A stretch of DNA of 64,000 nt from Dechloromonas sp. Dech2017. GTDB lineage: Bacteria; Pseudomonadota; Gammaproteobacteria; Burkholderiales; Rhodocyclaceae. This document shows positions 43,091 to 53,209 of this stretch, piece after piece. The first letter of the stretch is position 1. Each line of letters starts with the position of its first letter. The position numbers were made by a program, and so were the translations under genes. Under the pieces are notes generated by a model that was not told the DNA's origin, did no database searches, and was given only the letters and a program-made list of their open reading frames with translations. The stretch is taken from the NCBI GenBank assembly GCA_009469585.1, contig SSXW01000004.1:222495-286494 (forward strand), in the 5' to 3' direction.

Positions 43091-43465
43091 ATGTTCGATA
43101 TCGGCTTATCCGAATTGATGGTGATCGGCATCGTCGCGCTGATCGTCATCGGCCCCGAGCGCCTGCCGCGGGTGGCGCGCACGCTCGGGCACCTGCTCGG
43201 CCGCGCCCAGCGCTACGTCAATGATGTCAAGTCCGACATCAATCGCGAGATCCAGCTCGACGAACTGAAGAAGCTGCAGACCCAGGTCACCGATTCGGCC
43301 CGCGAACTGGAAAGCTCGGTGCGCAAGGAATACGAGTCGGCCCGCGGGGCGATCGAGGCGCCGGCTCAGGAGGCCGCCGCCGAAGTCCAGTCGGCGGCGA
43401 AACTGGCCGAGGGGCTGCCGGCAAGCGCCCACCAGCCCGAAACCCAAACCAAGCCCAGCGCATGA
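43091..43465 (+). CDS. tatB: TatB, twin-arginine translocase subunit
   Basis: A 124-residue protein with the TatB start [26 protein letters not shown] hinge, long amphipathic helix ([17 protein letters not shown]) and variable C-terminus. TatB with TatC forms the signal-peptide receptor. Separated from tatA by a nested palindrome and overlapping tatC by ATGA. Confidence 0.95.
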   Translation: MFDIGLSELMVIGIVALIVIGPERLPRVARTLGHLLGRAQRYVNDVKSDINREIQLDELKKLQTQVTDSARELESSVRKEYESARGAIEAPAQEAAAEVQSAAKLAEGLPASAHQPETQTKPSA

Positions 43466-44298
43466 GCGAAGCCCCGGAAGATTCCTTTATCTCGCACCTG
43501 GTCGAGTTGCGCGATCGTTTGCTGCGCAGCCTGATCGCCATCGCCGTCGTCATGGGGGGGCTGTGCCTGTATCCCGGCCCCGGCATGATCTACGACTTTC
43601 TCGCCGCGCCGCTGACCAGCGCCCTGCCCGAAGGCACCAAGATGGTCGCCATCGGCGTCGTGACGCCTTTCATGGTGCCCCTCAAGGTGACGGGCATGGT
43701 CGCTTTCGTGGCGGCCTTGCCTTTCATCCTCTACCAAGCCTGGGCCTTCATCGCGCCGGGGCTGTACGCCCATGAAAAGCGCCTGGGCATCCCGCTGATC
43801 ATTTCCAGCACGGTGCTTTTCGTCGCCGGCATGTCGTTCTGTTACTACTTCGTGTTCGGCCAGGTCTTTCATTTCATCGCCAGCTTCGCCCCGAAGAGCA
43901 TCACCCCGGCGCCGGACATCGAGGCCTACCTGTCCTTCGTGATGACCATGTTCATGGCCTTCGGCATCGCCTTCGAAGTGCCGGTGGCCTTGGTCGTGCT
44001 GGTCAAGCTGGGCGTGGTTTCGGTCGAGAAACTCAAGGAGTGGCGTTCCTATTTCATCGTCGGCGCCTTCGTCGTGGCCGCCGTGGTGACGCCGCCCGAT
44101 GTCGTCTCGCAACTGGCGCTGGCGGTGCCGATGTGCCTGCTCTACGAGCTCGGCATCCTGGCCGCCCGCCTGGTATCGCGCCCGGCCCCACCCCCTGCCG
44201 CGACGACCGATCCCGCGGTCGACGCCGAAAATTCGGCAAAAATGGAAAGCGAACTGGACAAGGCGGAGGCCGAGTTCGGCAACCTGCGCGGCAACTGA
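43462..44298 (+). CDS. tatC: TatC, twin-arginine signal receptor
   Basis: A 278-residue protein with six membrane helices and the conserved [17 protein letters not shown]-terminus, YEKR-type HEKRLGIP loop and [12 protein letters not shown]. The cytoplasmic C-terminal tail carries a repeat copy (44212-44249) translated as [15 protein letters not shown]. The tail is not conserved in TatC, so the insertion is probably harmless. Ends the his-hinT-tat run and converges with the amidotransferase gene with no gap. Confidence 0.95.
   Translation: MSEAPEDSFISHLVELRDRLLRSLIAIAVVMGGLCLYPGPGMIYDFLAAPLTSALPEGTKMVAIGVVTPFMVPLKVTGMVAFVAALPFILYQAWAFIAPGLYAHEKRLGIPLIISSTVLFVAGMSFCYYFVFGQVFHFIASFAPKSITPAPDIEAYLSFVMTMFMAFGIAFEVPVALVVLVKLGVVSVEKLKEWRSYFIVGAFVVAAVVTPPDVVSQLALAVPMCLLYELGILAARLVSRPAPPPAATTDPAVDAENSAKMESELDKAEAEFGNLRGN
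44212..44249 (+). repeat. Dispersed A-rich repeat, copy M (3' end of tatC)
   Basis: CCGCGGTCGACGCCG, then AAAATTCGGC and AAAAATGGAAAG. The GACGCCGA sub-type, with a self-complementary CCGAAAATTCGG. Sense orientation in the disordered tail. Confidence 0.65.
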
Positions 44299-45105
44299 TC
44301 AGCCGGCCCGGCGGGCCGGCCCCGGTCGGGTCGGCAAGGTTCTGACCGGCGCGCCGTTTTCGAACCACCAGAGCGTGCCGGGCGGCATTTCCGTCCACAC
44401 TTCGTCGTCGGTCAAGGGCAGGGTGGCGATCACCGCCACCCGGTCGTTCGGCGTGGTGACCTCGCTGAAATCGATGCTGACGTCCTGGTCCTTGAGGTGC
44501 GCCCGGGCAAAGGGCGCCTGGCGGACGATGTGGTTGAGCCGGGTCGAGGCATGGGCGAAAAGACAGTCGCCGTTGGACAGCAGGAAATTGAATTCGCCGT
44601 GTTGCGACAAATCCAGGGTCAGTTCATGAAGGGCGGCGAATAGCGCCGGGTAGGCCGGCATGGCGCTGCCGAAGCGGCGGCGCAGTTCCTGCAGCAGCCA
44701 GCAGAAGGCCTGTTCGCTGTCGGTCAGGCCGACCGGCAGGAAGCTGCCGTCAAACTGCGGGGCGAACTCGCGCAGGTTGCCGTTGTGGGCAAAGATCCAG
44801 TAGCGACCCCACTGCTCGCGCATGAACGGGTGAGTGTTCTCAAGACCGACCGAACCCTGCGTCGCCTTGCGGATGTGGGCGATGACATTGGTCGAGCGGA
44901 TCGGGTAGTGGCGCACCAGTTCGGCCACCGGCGAGGTGCTCGACGGCTGGGGGTCGAGGAAGAGCCGGGCCCCCTTGCCCTCGAAGAAAGCGATGCCCCA
45001 GCCGTCGGAATGGATGTCGGTGGTGCCGCCCCGCTCGCGAAATCCGGTGAAGGAAAAGCAGATGTCGGTCGGCACGTTGCAGTTCATGCCCAGCAACTGG
45101 CACAT
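44299..45105 (-). CDS. Class II glutamine amidotransferase (YafJ-like)
   Basis: A 268-residue GATase_4/Ntn-hydrolase protein starting MCQLLGMNCN with the nucleophile at Cys2 after Met removal. Conserved HSDGWGIAFFEG, HIRKATQG and FAHNGNLREF. YafJ-type proteins are stand-alone glutaminase domains of unclear role. A 6-bp gap separates it from the upstream protease gene on the same strand, so they may be co-transcribed. Confidence 0.9.
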   Translation of the reverse strand: MCQLLGMNCNVPTDICFSFTGFRERGGTTDIHSDGWGIAFFEGKGARLFLDPQPSSTSPVAELVRHYPIRSTNVIAHIRKATQGSVGLENTHPFMREQWGRYWIFAHNGNLREFAPQFDGSFLPVGLTDSEQAFCWLLQELRRRFGSAMPAYPALFAALHELTLDLSQHGEFNFLLSNGDCLFAHASTRLNHIVRQAPFARAHLKDQDVSIDFSEVTTPNDRVAVIATLPLTDDEVWTEMPPGTLWWFENGAPVRTLPTRPGPARRAG

Positions 45106-45111
45106 CGCCGC

Positions 45112-46263
45112 TTATTCCCGTCCGTTGCGCATGGCCGGCCGTTTGCCGATCCGTACCTGCAACTCGACGATGCTCTTGTCGCGACGCAGGCGGAAGGCCG
45201 AGCGCTCGTCGGGAGTGAGGGCGGCGATCAGGTCGAGCATGACTTGCGGGTCTTTGACCGGCTTGCCATCGACCGAGAGCAGCACGTCGCCGGGACGGAT
45301 GCCGGCCGAATCGGCCGGGCTGCCGCGCACGACGCCGGCGATCAGGGCGCCCTCGAAGTCGGGCAGGCCGAAGGATTCGGCCAGCTCGGGGGTGATTTCC
45401 TGGGCCTCGACGCCGATCCAGCCACGCGTCACGGTGCCGGTACGGATGATCTGCTCCATGATGCTGCGGGCGCTGGAGACGGGGATGGCGAAGCCGATGC
45501 CGAGCGAGCCGCCGGTGCGCGAATAGATCGCCGTGTTGATGCCGACCAGGTTGCCGTGGATGTCGACGAGGGCGCCGCCCGAATTGCCGGGGTTGATGGC
45601 GGCATCGGTCTGGATGAAATTCTCGAAGGTATTGATGCCCAGGTGCGAGCGGCCGAGCGCCGACACGATGCCCATGGTCACCGTCTGGCCGACGCCGAAG
45701 GGATTGCCGATGGCCAGCACGACGTCGCCGACGCCAAGTTGCTCCATCTGGCCGAAGGTCACAGCCGGTAGCTTGTCAGCCTTGATCTGCAGGATGGCGA
45801 GGTCGGACTCGGGGTCGCTGCCGACCACCTTCGCCTTGTAGGTCTTGCTGTCGTTGAGCGAAACCTGGATGTCGTCGGCGCCCTCGATGACGTGGTAATT
45901 GGTCAGGATGTAGCCGTTGGCGCTGACGATGACCCCGGAGCCGAGACCGGAGTTGGGGCGCGGCTGCCCTTCGGGGCGATCGCCGAAAAAGTGGCGGAAA
46001 ATCGGATCATCGAACAGCGGGTGCCGCTGCTGGCGGATTTCCTGGGTGGTGTAGATGTGCACGACCGAAGGCAGGGCGGCCCGGGCGGCGTCGCGGTAGG
46101 AGCCGGGCATCGCCTTGCTGCCTTCGGCGTTCGGCGCCGCTTCGTGCACCGCCAGCACGGCCGGTCGTTGCGGCAGCCATTCCGGTTTGAGCGTGGCGAT
46201 GACGAAAACGATGGCCAGCGCAACCGTCGCCGTTTGTGCAAAAATCAGCCACAACCTCTGCAT
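45112..46263 (-). CDS. DegS/HtrA-type membrane-anchored serine protease
   Basis: A 383-residue protein: one N-terminal membrane helix (~6-24), a trypsin-like domain with triad His124 (LTNYHVIEG), Asp154 (SDLAILQ) and Ser228 (NPGNSGGAL), then a single PDZ domain (~280-375). One PDZ plus a membrane anchor is the DegS/AlgW layout, which cuts anti-sigma factors in envelope stress; DegQ types have two PDZ domains. No rseA-like gene is nearby. The start codon overlaps the divergent NIF3-like gene region. Confidence 0.92.
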   Translation of the reverse strand: MQRLWLIFAQTATVALAIVFVIATLKPEWLPQRPAVLAVHEAAPNAEGSKAMPGSYRDAARAALPSVVHIYTTQEIRQQRHPLFDDPIFRHFFGDRPEGQPRPNSGLGSGVIVSANGYILTNYHVIEGADDIQVSLNDSKTYKAKVVGSDPESDLAILQIKADKLPAVTFGQMEQLGVGDVVLAIGNPFGVGQTVTMGIVSALGRSHLGINTFENFIQTDAAINPGNSGGALVDIHGNLVGINTAIYSRTGGSLGIGFAIPVSSARSIMEQIIRTGTVTRGWIGVEAQEITPELAESFGLPDFEGALIAGVVRGSPADSAGIRPGDVLLSVDGKPVKDPQVMLDLIAALTPDERSAFRLRRDKSIVELQVRIGKRPAMRNGRE

Positions 46264-46276
46264 GGAATTTGTCTCG

Positions 46277-47023
46277 ATGAAGCGCGAAGCTCTGTTGGAA
46301 TGTCTGGACGGGCTGCTGATGCCCGGAAAGTTCCGGGATTATTGCCCAAATGGATTGCAAGTGGAAGGTTGCGCCGAGATCCGGCGGATCGTCACCGGCG
46401 TTACCGCCAGCCAGGCCCTGCTCGATGCGGCGGTCGCCCACCGGGCCGATGCCGTCCTGGTCCATCATGGCTATTTCTGGAAAGGTGAGGACGGCCGGGT
46501 GACCGGTATCCGGCGGCAGCGGCTGGCCACCCTTCTGGGGGCGAACATCAACCTGCTGGCTTATCACCTGCCCCTCGACGCCCACCCCGAACTGGGCAAC
46601 AACGCCCAGCTGGCGGCCCGTTTCGGCTGGTTGCCGGACGGACGTTTCGGCGACCAGGATATTGCCTGGATCGGCTCGCTGGCCGAGCCCGGCGACCTGC
46701 AGGGGCTGGTTGACAGCCTGGCGGCCGGCCTGGGGCGACCGCCGCTGGTCATCGGCGACCGGCAGCGCCCGGTCCGGCGCATCGCCTGGTGTTCGGGCGG
46801 CGCCCAGGGCTATTTCGAGCAGGCCATCGCGCTCGGTGTCGATGCCTACCTGTCTGGCGAAATATCCGAGCAAACGGTGCATCTGGCGCGGGAGAGCGGT
46901 GTCGGCTACCTGGCTGCCGGTCACCATGCCACCGAGCGTTACGGCGTCGAGGCGCTCGGTCGTCACCTGGCCGAACGATTCGGCCTCGACTGCCAGTTCG
47001 TCGATATCGACAACCCGGTTTGA
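46277..47023 (+). CDS. NIF3/YbgI-family dinuclear metal protein
   Basis: A 248-residue protein with the family's [36 protein letters not shown] and [15 protein letters not shown] metal-binding segments, and a [15 protein letters not shown]-terminal motif. YbgI-like proteins form toroid hexamers; they are annotated as GTP cyclohydrolase I type 2-like, with uncertain activity. ATG 46277 ([11 protein letters not shown]) fits the family start; an ATG five codons earlier (46262) overlaps the DegS start codon on the other strand. Confidence 0.9.
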   Translation: MKREALLECLDGLLMPGKFRDYCPNGLQVEGCAEIRRIVTGVTASQALLDAAVAHRADAVLVHHGYFWKGEDGRVTGIRRQRLATLLGANINLLAYHLPLDAHPELGNNAQLAARFGWLPDGRFGDQDIAWIGSLAEPGDLQGLVDSLAAGLGRPPLVIGDRQRPVRRIAWCSGGAQGYFEQAIALGVDAYLSGEISEQTVHLARESGVGYLAAGHHATERYGVEALGRHLAERFGLDCQFVDIDNPV

Positions 47024-47041
47024 CTGGCGCCGACCGTCGGG

Positions 47042-48043
47042 TCAGGCCGATGTTCGGGGTTTCGTGATGTGGCCGGCCGGCAAGAGTGACTCGGTGGCGC
47101 CTCGGCGATCATGGCGGCGGCTGACCAGGTGGGCGACGCCGGCCGAAACGCTGCCGCCGATCACGACGCCAAGCAGCAACTCCAGCCAGCCGACCGCATC
47201 GGGGTGGCTGGCCGGCTCGGCGCTGGCCGTGGCGGCGACGGGAGCCGCAAGTGCCAGACCCGAACTGCCCTGCAGGTGGCGCAGGCGGTCGTGCAAGGCT
47301 TGCGCTTCCCGGCCCAGGGTGAGCGCCTGATTGAGTTTGTCCACCTGGTAGTTGAGCAGGTGCAGCGACGTCTCCATTTTCAGCAGGCGCTCGTCGAGGG
47401 CTGGTCCGGCGGCCGGCGCCGGCAGGTCGTCGAGGGCCGAGCCGAGGATGATGCGGTCACGTCCGTTGGCCAACCCGGACAGCGTGGTCGGCGGGCGGCT
47501 GGCGTCCCCGGTCGGGGCGGCGGGCGCCGCATCGCGGCGTGGCGGGTGGCGCCTGGCGATGCGCCGGGGCGGCTCGGTCCGGCCGGCCGTGGCTGCGTCA
47601 GCGGCGGCCAAGGCTCGTGGAACCAACTCCCCGGTCGACGGCCGGGAAATATCCTGGGCGGCTACTGCCAGCGCGGTTGGCGGCCCCGGCAACAGCACAT
47701 AGTCGCGCTGCAGGTCGACGCCGCAGCCGACGCGCAGCTTGACGACAATGACGGGTTCGCTGATCGGCTTGCTGGCGACGATGACTAGCCGGAAATTCTC
47801 GCCGATGCGCGCCAACCGGATGCGAGCCTCCGAGACGACAGGCAGGTCGCCGTCGCCGGTCGGGGCCAGGGAGAAACATTCGGCCCGCCATGACTTGTCG
47901 ACGCCGGTAACCGGCACGACGGCCCGCAGCGGCTCGCCGATGGGCGACAGCAAGGCGATGTCACCGAGGCCGACGGCCTGGGCGCTTCCTGAAAGGAGGG
48001 CGAGGCAGAGCAGGGCCGGAGCGAGCGCTTTTACATCGGTCAT
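47042..48043 (-). CDS. FimV/HubP N-terminal-like protein
   Basis: A 333-residue protein with a signal peptide (PALLCLALLSGSAQA) followed by the FimV N-terminal pattern VGLGDIALLSPIGEPLRAVV. An Arg/Pro-rich linker, a coiled coil (~225-265, LLKMETSLHLLNYQVDKLNQ) and a membrane helix (~295-315, WLELLLGVVIGGSVSAGVAH) follow. There is no LysM domain or long acidic cytoplasmic repeat as in full FimV/HubP, so this is a short variant. FimV-like proteins organise polar pilus and flagellar machinery. Single gene. Confidence 0.78.
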   Translation of the reverse strand: MTDVKALAPALLCLALLSGSAQAVGLGDIALLSPIGEPLRAVVPVTGVDKSWRAECFSLAPTGDGDLPVVSEARIRLARIGENFRLVIVASKPISEPVIVVKLRVGCGVDLQRDYVLLPGPPTALAVAAQDISRPSTGELVPRALAAADAATAGRTEPPRRIARRHPPRRDAAPAAPTGDASRPPTTLSGLANGRDRIILGSALDDLPAPAAGPALDERLLKMETSLHLLNYQVDKLNQALTLGREAQALHDRLRHLQGSSGLALAAPVAATASAEPASHPDAVGWLELLLGVVIGGSVSAGVAHLVSRRHDRRGATESLLPAGHITKPRTSA

Positions 48044-48167
48044 TCGGTGAGGAAAGGGGAGCTATGTCATTCGATTGGTCGTGGCGCGGACTGTAACATC
48101 GCACTGCTCAGACCATCGTGAATTAATGCAAACTGCCTCCTTTGCCCTTCCTACCGGAGATTCGTTC

Positions 48168-48869
48168 ATGGAATACATTTTTGCACCGCACGCCGTGGCT
48201 GCTTTGCCGGTTACCGGCTCGACCGGGCGTTTCCCGGTGCGGCGGATCTTTTGCGTTGGCCGCAACTATGCCGACCATGCCCGGGAAATGGGTGCGGTCG
48301 ACCAGGCCGAAGGACGCGAGCCGCCTTTTTTCTTTACCAAGCCGGGCGATGCCGTGGTCGGCGGGGGCGATGAAATCGCCGTCGCCTATCCTCCACTTAC
48401 TGCCAACCTGCATCACGAGGTCGAACTTGTCGTCGCCCTCGGGGCCGGTGGCGCCAATGTCGCGGTCGACGCGGCAAAAGACCTGATTTTCGGATATGCC
48501 GTCGGCCTCGACCTGACCCGCCGCGACCTCCAGGCTCGGGCCAAGGAGAAGGGGCATCCGTGGGACATGGGCAAGGGCTTCGACCAGTCGGCGGTAGCCG
48601 GGCCGATCTGTCCGGCTACCGCCTGCGGCCACCCGGCGGCGGGCCGGATCTGGCTGTCGGTCAACGGCCAGGTCCGCCAGGATGGCGACCTGTCGGCGAT
48701 GATGTGGAAAGTGCCGGAGATCGTCGCCAATTTGTCGACGTTGGTCCGGCTCGAAGCCGGCGACCTGATCTATACCGGCACGCCGGCCGGGGTCGGTCCG
48801 CTGGTCAGGGGCGACCGGCTCGAGGCGGCGGTTGCCGGCGTCGGTGCCTTGCGGGCCAGTATCGTCTGA
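48168..48869 (+). CDS. Fumarylacetoacetate hydrolase (FAH) family protein
   Basis: A 233-residue FAH-fold enzyme: CVGRNYADHAREMG, FFFTKPGDAVV, HHEVELVVALG (metal Glu pair), GYAVGLDLTRRDLQ and TGTPAGVGPLVRGDRL. These Mg-dependent enzymes cleave or decarboxylate acyl pyruvates such as oxaloacetate. CGGAGA sits 8 bp before ATG 48168, and an in-frame upstream extension lacks similarity. Single gene; exact substrate unknown. Confidence 0.9.
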   Translation: MEYIFAPHAVAALPVTGSTGRFPVRRIFCVGRNYADHAREMGAVDQAEGREPPFFFTKPGDAVVGGGDEIAVAYPPLTANLHHEVELVVALGAGGANVAVDAAKDLIFGYAVGLDLTRRDLQARAKEKGHPWDMGKGFDQSAVAGPICPATACGHPAAGRIWLSVNGQVRQDGDLSAMMWKVPEIVANLSTLVRLEAGDLIYTGTPAGVGPLVRGDRLEAAVAGVGALRASIV

Positions 48870-49073
48870 GCCCGCCTGGCAATCCCCGCTGGCGGCATGG
48901 TTGCCATGTTTCGGCGTGCCGCCGGCAGGCTTTGATCAGCATATAATTATGAATTCTGGGGTGAAAGCTTCGTGCAAGGTTGTGCTAGTATTCTCGCCCT
49001 GTTGACCCTATAACCGGGCGAGGGAAAACCCGCCGCCCATTGCTCGCAACTCAACTATACGCAAGGAAAGCGC

Positions 49074-50234
49074 ATGAAAATTCACGAATATCAGGGCAAG
49101 CAAATCCTGAAGAAATTCGGCGTTACGGTTCCGCGCGGGATTCACTGCACGACCGTCGACGACGCGGTCAAGGCAGCCGAAACCCTGGGCGGCAAGGTCT
49201 GGGTGGTCAAGGCCCAGATCCACGCCGGTGGCCGTGGCAAGGGCGGTGGTGTCAAGGTCGCGACCTCGCTCGAAAAAGTGCGCGAATACGCCGGCCAGAT
49301 CCTCGGCATGCAACTGATCACGCACCAGACCGGCCCGGAAGGCCAGAAGGTCCGTAACCTGCTGATCGAAGAAGGCGCCGACATCAAGCACGAGTACTAC
49401 GTTGCCGCGCTGACCGACCGCGCCACGCAATCGGTGGCCATGATGGCCTCCTACGAAGGCGGCATGGACATTGAAGAAGTCGCCCACAAGACCCCGGAAA
49501 AGATCGTCAAGGTCTTCGTCAATCCGCTGGTCGGCCTGACCGACGAGCAGGCGCTGACCCTGGCCAAAGGCATGGGCATGTTGGAAACCTCGATTCCGCA
49601 GTGTGTCGATACGCTGAAGAAGCTGTACACCTGCTACATGGAAACCGACGCTTCGCTGGCCGAGATCAACCCGCTGATCCACGAAGGCGACGGCACCGTC
49701 AAGGCACTCGACGCCAAGTTCAACTTCGACTCCAACGCCCTGTACCGTCAGGAAGAAATCGTCGCCATGCGCGACCTGGACGAAGAAGATGCCGACGAAA
49801 TCGAAGCCTCCAAGTTCGATCTGGCCTACATCTCGCTCGACGGCAACATCGGCTGCCTGGTCAACGGTGCCGGCCTGGCCATGGCGACCATGGACACCAT
49901 CAAGCTGTTCGGCGCCGAGCCGGCCAACTTCCTCGACGTCGGTGGCGGCGCCACGACCGAGAAGGTCACCGAAGCCTTCAAGATCATGCTCAAGAACCCC
50001 AAGGTCAAGGGCATCCTGGTCAACATCTTCGGCGGCATCATGCGCTGCGACACCATCGCTACCGGCGTCGTCGCCGCTGCGAAGGAAACGCACCTGTCCG
50101 TGCCGCTGGTCGTCCGCATGAAGGGCACCAACGAAGACCTCGGCAAGCAGATCCTCAAGGATTCCGGTCTGCCCATCATCTCTGCCGATTCCATGGCCGA
50201 AGCCGCCACCAAGATCGTTGCTGCGGTCAAGTAA
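49074..50234 (+). CDS. sucC: Succinyl-CoA synthetase beta subunit SucC
   Basis: A 386-residue ATP-grasp protein: [32 protein letters not shown] and [27 protein letters not shown] near the end. With SucD it converts succinyl-CoA to succinate with ATP or GTP formation in the TCA cycle. AAGGAAAGC precedes the ATG. The 204-bp upstream gap contains an AT-rich patch (ATATAATTATG at 48941) that may hold the promoter, but no clear -35. Confidence 0.97.
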   Translation: MKIHEYQGKQILKKFGVTVPRGIHCTTVDDAVKAAETLGGKVWVVKAQIHAGGRGKGGGVKVATSLEKVREYAGQILGMQLITHQTGPEGQKVRNLLIEEGADIKHEYYVAALTDRATQSVAMMASYEGGMDIEEVAHKTPEKIVKVFVNPLVGLTDEQALTLAKGMGMLETSIPQCVDTLKKLYTCYMETDASLAEINPLIHEGDGTVKALDAKFNFDSNALYRQEEIVAMRDLDEEDADEIEASKFDLAYISLDGNIGCLVNGAGLAMATMDTIKLFGAEPANFLDVGGGATTEKVTEAFKIMLKNPKVKGILVNIFGGIMRCDTIATGVVAAAKETHLSVPLVVRMKGTNEDLGKQILKDSGLPIISADSMAEAATKIVAAVK

Positions 50235-50245
50235 GGAGCTATTGA

Positions 50246-51139
50246 ATGTCCATCTTCATCAATAAAGATACCCGCATCATCACCCAGGGCATCACCGGCA
50301 AGACCGGTCAGTTCCACACTGAAAAGTGTATCGAATACGCCAACGGCAAAAACTGCTTCGTCGCCGGTGTGAACCCCAAGAAGGCCGGCGAGAAGATCTT
50401 TGACGTGCCCATCTTCGGTTCCGTCAAGGAAGCCGCCCAGCAGACCGGCGCCACCGTTTCCGTCATCTACGTGCCGCCCCCGGGTGCTGCCGCCGCCATC
50501 TGGGAAGCCGTTGAAGCCGACCTCGACCTGGCCATCTGCATCACCGAAGGCATCCCCGTCCGCGACATGCTGATGGTGCGCAACAAAATGAAGGAAAAGG
50601 AAGCCAAGGGTGGCAAGAAGACCCTGCTGCTCGGCCCGAACTGTCCTGGTCTGATCACCCCCGACGAAGTGAAGATCGGCATCATGCCGGGGCACATCCA
50701 CAAGAAGGGCCGCATTGGCGTCGTTTCGCGCTCTGGTACGCTGACCTACGAAGCCGTCGGTCAGTTGACCGAACTGGGCCTCGGCCAGTCGTCGGCCGTC
50801 GGTATCGGTGGTGACCCGATCAACGGTCTGAAGCACATCGATGTGATGAAGGCCTTCAACGACGATCCGGATACCGACGCCGTCATCATGATCGGCGAAA
50901 TCGGCGGTCCGGACGAAGCCGAAGCCGCCATGTGGTGCAAGGCCAACATGAAGAAGCCGATCGTCGGCTTCATCGCTGGTGTCACCGCGCCGGCCGGCAA
51001 GCGCATGGGCCACGCTGGCGCCCTGATCTCCGGCGGTGCCGACACGGCCGATGCCAAGCTCGCCATCATGGAAGAGTGCGGCTTCAAGGTGACGCGCAAC
51101 CCGTCCGAAATGGCCAAGCTGTTGAAGGCCATGCTGTAA
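50246..51139 (+). CDS. sucD: Succinyl-CoA synthetase alpha subunit SucD
   Basis: A 297-residue protein with the CoA-binding ITGKTGQFHTEKCIEYA, GPNCPGLITPDEVKIGIMPG and the phospho-histidine segment GHAGALISGGADTAD. AAGGAGCTATTGA gives a strong Shine-Dalgarno 11 bp after sucC. A terminator follows. Confidence 0.97.
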   Translation: MSIFINKDTRIITQGITGKTGQFHTEKCIEYANGKNCFVAGVNPKKAGEKIFDVPIFGSVKEAAQQTGATVSVIYVPPPGAAAAIWEAVEADLDLAICITEGIPVRDMLMVRNKMKEKEAKGGKKTLLLGPNCPGLITPDEVKIGIMPGHIHKKGRIGVVSRSGTLTYEAVGQLTELGLGQSSAVGIGGDPINGLKHIDVMKAFNDDPDTDAVIMIGEIGGPDEAEAAMWCKANMKKPIVGFIAGVTAPAGKRMGHAGALISGGADTADAKLAIMEECGFKVTRNPSEMAKLLKAML

Positions 51140-51162
51140 CAGTGGTGTAGCTTCAAAGCGAA

Positions 51163-51189
51163 GGCGGGCTTGATGCCCGCCTTTTTTCT
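51163..51189 (+). terminator. Intrinsic terminator after sucCD
   Basis: Stem GGCGGGC / GCCCGCC (51163-51169, 51175-51181) with a TTGAT loop, followed by TTTTTTCTTT. It lies 23 bp after the sucD stop. Confidence 0.9.
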
Positions 51190-51239
51190 TTCCGGCCGGG
51201 CCGACGGGGCGGCCGTTTTTTCCCGAGGAGCGTGGTGCG

Positions 51240-52193
51240 ATGGCCCTGTTTCTTTCCGAAAATGACGTAAAAAAGCTGTTGACCGTGGAGATGGCGCTCG
51301 ACGGCGTCGAGTCGGCCCACCGCGAACTGGCCCTTGGCCAGGCGCTCGATACGCCGCGCGCCCGCACCCGCCTGCCGCAGACGGCGCTGCATATCCTGCA
51401 GGGCGGCCTGCCGGCCCAGGGCATACTCGGCTACAAGGCCTACACCAGCAACCGCAGCGGCAACCGCTTCCTGGTCCACCTGTTCGACGCCGCCAGCGGC
51501 GAATTGCTGGCCGTCGTCGAGGCCGACTACCTCGGCATGATGCGGACCGGCGCCGCCAGCGGCATCGCGGCGCGCTGGCTGGCCCGCCCGGAGTCGGCCG
51601 TGGCCGGCGTCTTCGGCGCCGGCTGGCAGGCCGAAGGCCACATCCGGGCCATCTGCGCGACGCTGCCCTTGCGCCAGGTCAAGGTCTACAGCCGCCAGGC
51701 CGAACGCCTGGCCGCCTTCTGCCAGCGCCTCGGCGAACTGACCGGGGTGGCCGTGGTGCCGGCGGCCACACCGGAGGCCGCGGTGCGTGGCAGCGACGTG
51801 GTTGGCACGGTGACGACGGCCGGCAAGCCGCTGTTCGACGCCGAATGGTTGGAGCCGGGAACGCACATCAATGCGGCCGGCTCGAACGCGCTGATCCGCC
51901 AGGAGTTGTCGGAGGCGGCGATTCGGCGCTGCGATCTGATCACCGTGGACAGCGTGGCGACGGCGCTGGCCGAGGCCGGCGACCTGCTGCCCCCGCTCGA
52001 GAAAGGCCGCCTGCATCCGCGCCAGTTGGTCGAGCTGGGCGATGTCATCATCGGGCGTCGGGCCGGGCGGGTCGGGCCGGAGCAAATCAGCTTGTTCGAG
52101 TCGCAGGGTCTGGCCATCCAGGACCTCGCCGTGGCCCATCGCGTCCTGCTGGCGGCACGCGCCGCCGGGGCCGGTTGCCAGCTGCCGATGTAA
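51240..52193 (+). CDS. Ornithine cyclodeaminase/mu-crystallin family protein
   Basis: A 317-residue NAD(P)-binding protein: LSENDVKKLLTVEMALDGVE at the N-terminus, MMRTGAASGIAARWLARPES, nucleotide loop GVFGAGWQAEGHIRA and THINAAGSNALIRQEL. The family includes ornithine cyclodeaminase, lysine cyclodeaminase and imine reductases. The exact substrate cannot be read from sequence. Single gene between sucCD and the PP2C/FHA cluster. Confidence 0.88.
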   Translation: MALFLSENDVKKLLTVEMALDGVESAHRELALGQALDTPRARTRLPQTALHILQGGLPAQGILGYKAYTSNRSGNRFLVHLFDAASGELLAVVEADYLGMMRTGAASGIAARWLARPESAVAGVFGAGWQAEGHIRAICATLPLRQVKVYSRQAERLAAFCQRLGELTGVAVVPAATPEAAVRGSDVVGTVTTAGKPLFDAEWLEPGTHINAAGSNALIRQELSEAAIRRCDLITVDSVATALAEAGDLLPPLEKGRLHPRQLVELGDVIIGRRAGRVGPEQISLFESQGLAIQDLAVAHRVLLAARAAGAGCQLPM

Positions 52194-52371
52194 ACAGGTT
52201 TGACCAAACTATAACAAACGGTAAAAATGTCACCGTAATGTGCCCGCACCGGGCGCAACGAGCGATTTCGGAAAAGATGATTCAGGCGGTAATTGACATG
52301 GCAGCTGGGCACAACGCGCGATGCGGCGCCTATGCGGTGCGCTGTTCGCCTTTGGCCGGGGCCGCAGCCTG

Positions 52372-53196
52372 ATGCGCCTGCAGGACGCGCTCGAAATGGT
52401 CGCTCTGTCGGATTCCGGCGTCCTGCGCGGCCACAACGAGGATGCGGTGTTCAGCGACGCCGCCCTCGGGGTGGCGATCCTGGCCGATGGCATGGGCGGC
52501 TACAACGCCGGCGAAGTCGCCAGCAGCATGGCAGTTTCCCGCCTGTCGGCCGAACTGGGCAGCGTCATCGGCTCCTGCCTGTCGGAAACGCGGCATGGCC
52601 GTTGCGATGCGGCAGTCATCGAACGCCACATTGTCAACGAGGTGGGGGCCGCCAACTTCGACATTTTCAATGCCTCCCGCGGCAACCCACGCTACAGCGG
52701 CATGGGGACGACACTGGTCCTGGCCTGGTTCTACGATAACCGGGTGAGTGTCGCCCACGTTGGCGATTCCCGCGTCTATCGCCTGCGCGGCGAGAGCTTC
52801 GAGCAGTTGACCCGCGACCACTCCCTGCTCCAGGAGCGCCTCGACAGCGGCCTGATCAGCCGCGAGGAGGCGCGCCATTCGGACTACAAGAATCTCGTCA
52901 CGCGCGCCCTTGGGGTGGACCCGACGGTCGATGTCGACATCAGCGATTTCGACGTGCAACCCGGCGACCTGGTGCTGCTTTGTTCCGACGGCCTCAACGA
53001 CATGGTCGACGACCACGATATCGCCCACACCCTGCAGGCGCTTGGCCGCAACCTGCCGCTGGCCGCCGAACATCTGATTCAGCTAGCCAACGATAACGGC
53101 GGACGCGATAATATCTCGGTAGTGTTGGTCAGGGTTCTTGGCGACTACGCGGCGCCCGCCGGGTGGTGGCAGCGCCTGCTGGCCCGGTTGAAATGA
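52372..53196 (+). CDS. PP2C-family protein serine/threonine phosphatase
   Basis: A 274-residue PPM phosphatase: SDSGVLRGHNEDAV, VAILADGMGGYNAGEVASSM, VAHVGDSRVYRLR, LTRDHSLLQERL, LLCSDGLNDMVDDHDI and NDNGGRDNISVVLV, so all metal Asp residues are present. ATG 52372 (MRLQDALEMVALSD) fits the family; an upstream ATG at 52321 is in frame. It precedes an FHA gene by 13 bp, a common pairing in which the phosphatase reverses the phosphorylation the FHA domain reads. No Ser/Thr kinase is in the window. Confidence 0.92.
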   Translation: MRLQDALEMVALSDSGVLRGHNEDAVFSDAALGVAILADGMGGYNAGEVASSMAVSRLSAELGSVIGSCLSETRHGRCDAAVIERHIVNEVGAANFDIFNASRGNPRYSGMGTTLVLAWFYDNRVSVAHVGDSRVYRLRGESFEQLTRDHSLLQERLDSGLISREEARHSDYKNLVTRALGVDPTVDVDISDFDVQPGDLVLLCSDGLNDMVDDHDIAHTLQALGRNLPLAAEHLIQLANDNGGRDNISVVLVRVLGDYAAPAGWWQRLLARLK

Positions 53197-53209
53197 TGCG
53201 AGGAAGAAC

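Noticed and set aside
47630..47660. CCGGTCGACGGCCGGGAAATATCC in the FimV-like gene as a repeat copy
   Set aside because: Shares only the GGTCGACGG core by chance-level length; no second A-rich block.
48292..48500. GTGCGGTCGACC and GCGGTCGACGCGG strings inside the FAH-family gene
   Set aside because: The core is present but the A-rich and second blocks are missing or poor; ordinary codons for AVD explain them. The first could be a decayed copy, but I cannot support it.
51250..51290. AAAAAAGCTGTTGACCGTGG at the start of the ornithine cyclodeaminase-like gene
   Set aside because: The A-run is on the wrong side for the element and the sequence encodes the normal N-terminal LSENDVKKLL family pattern.
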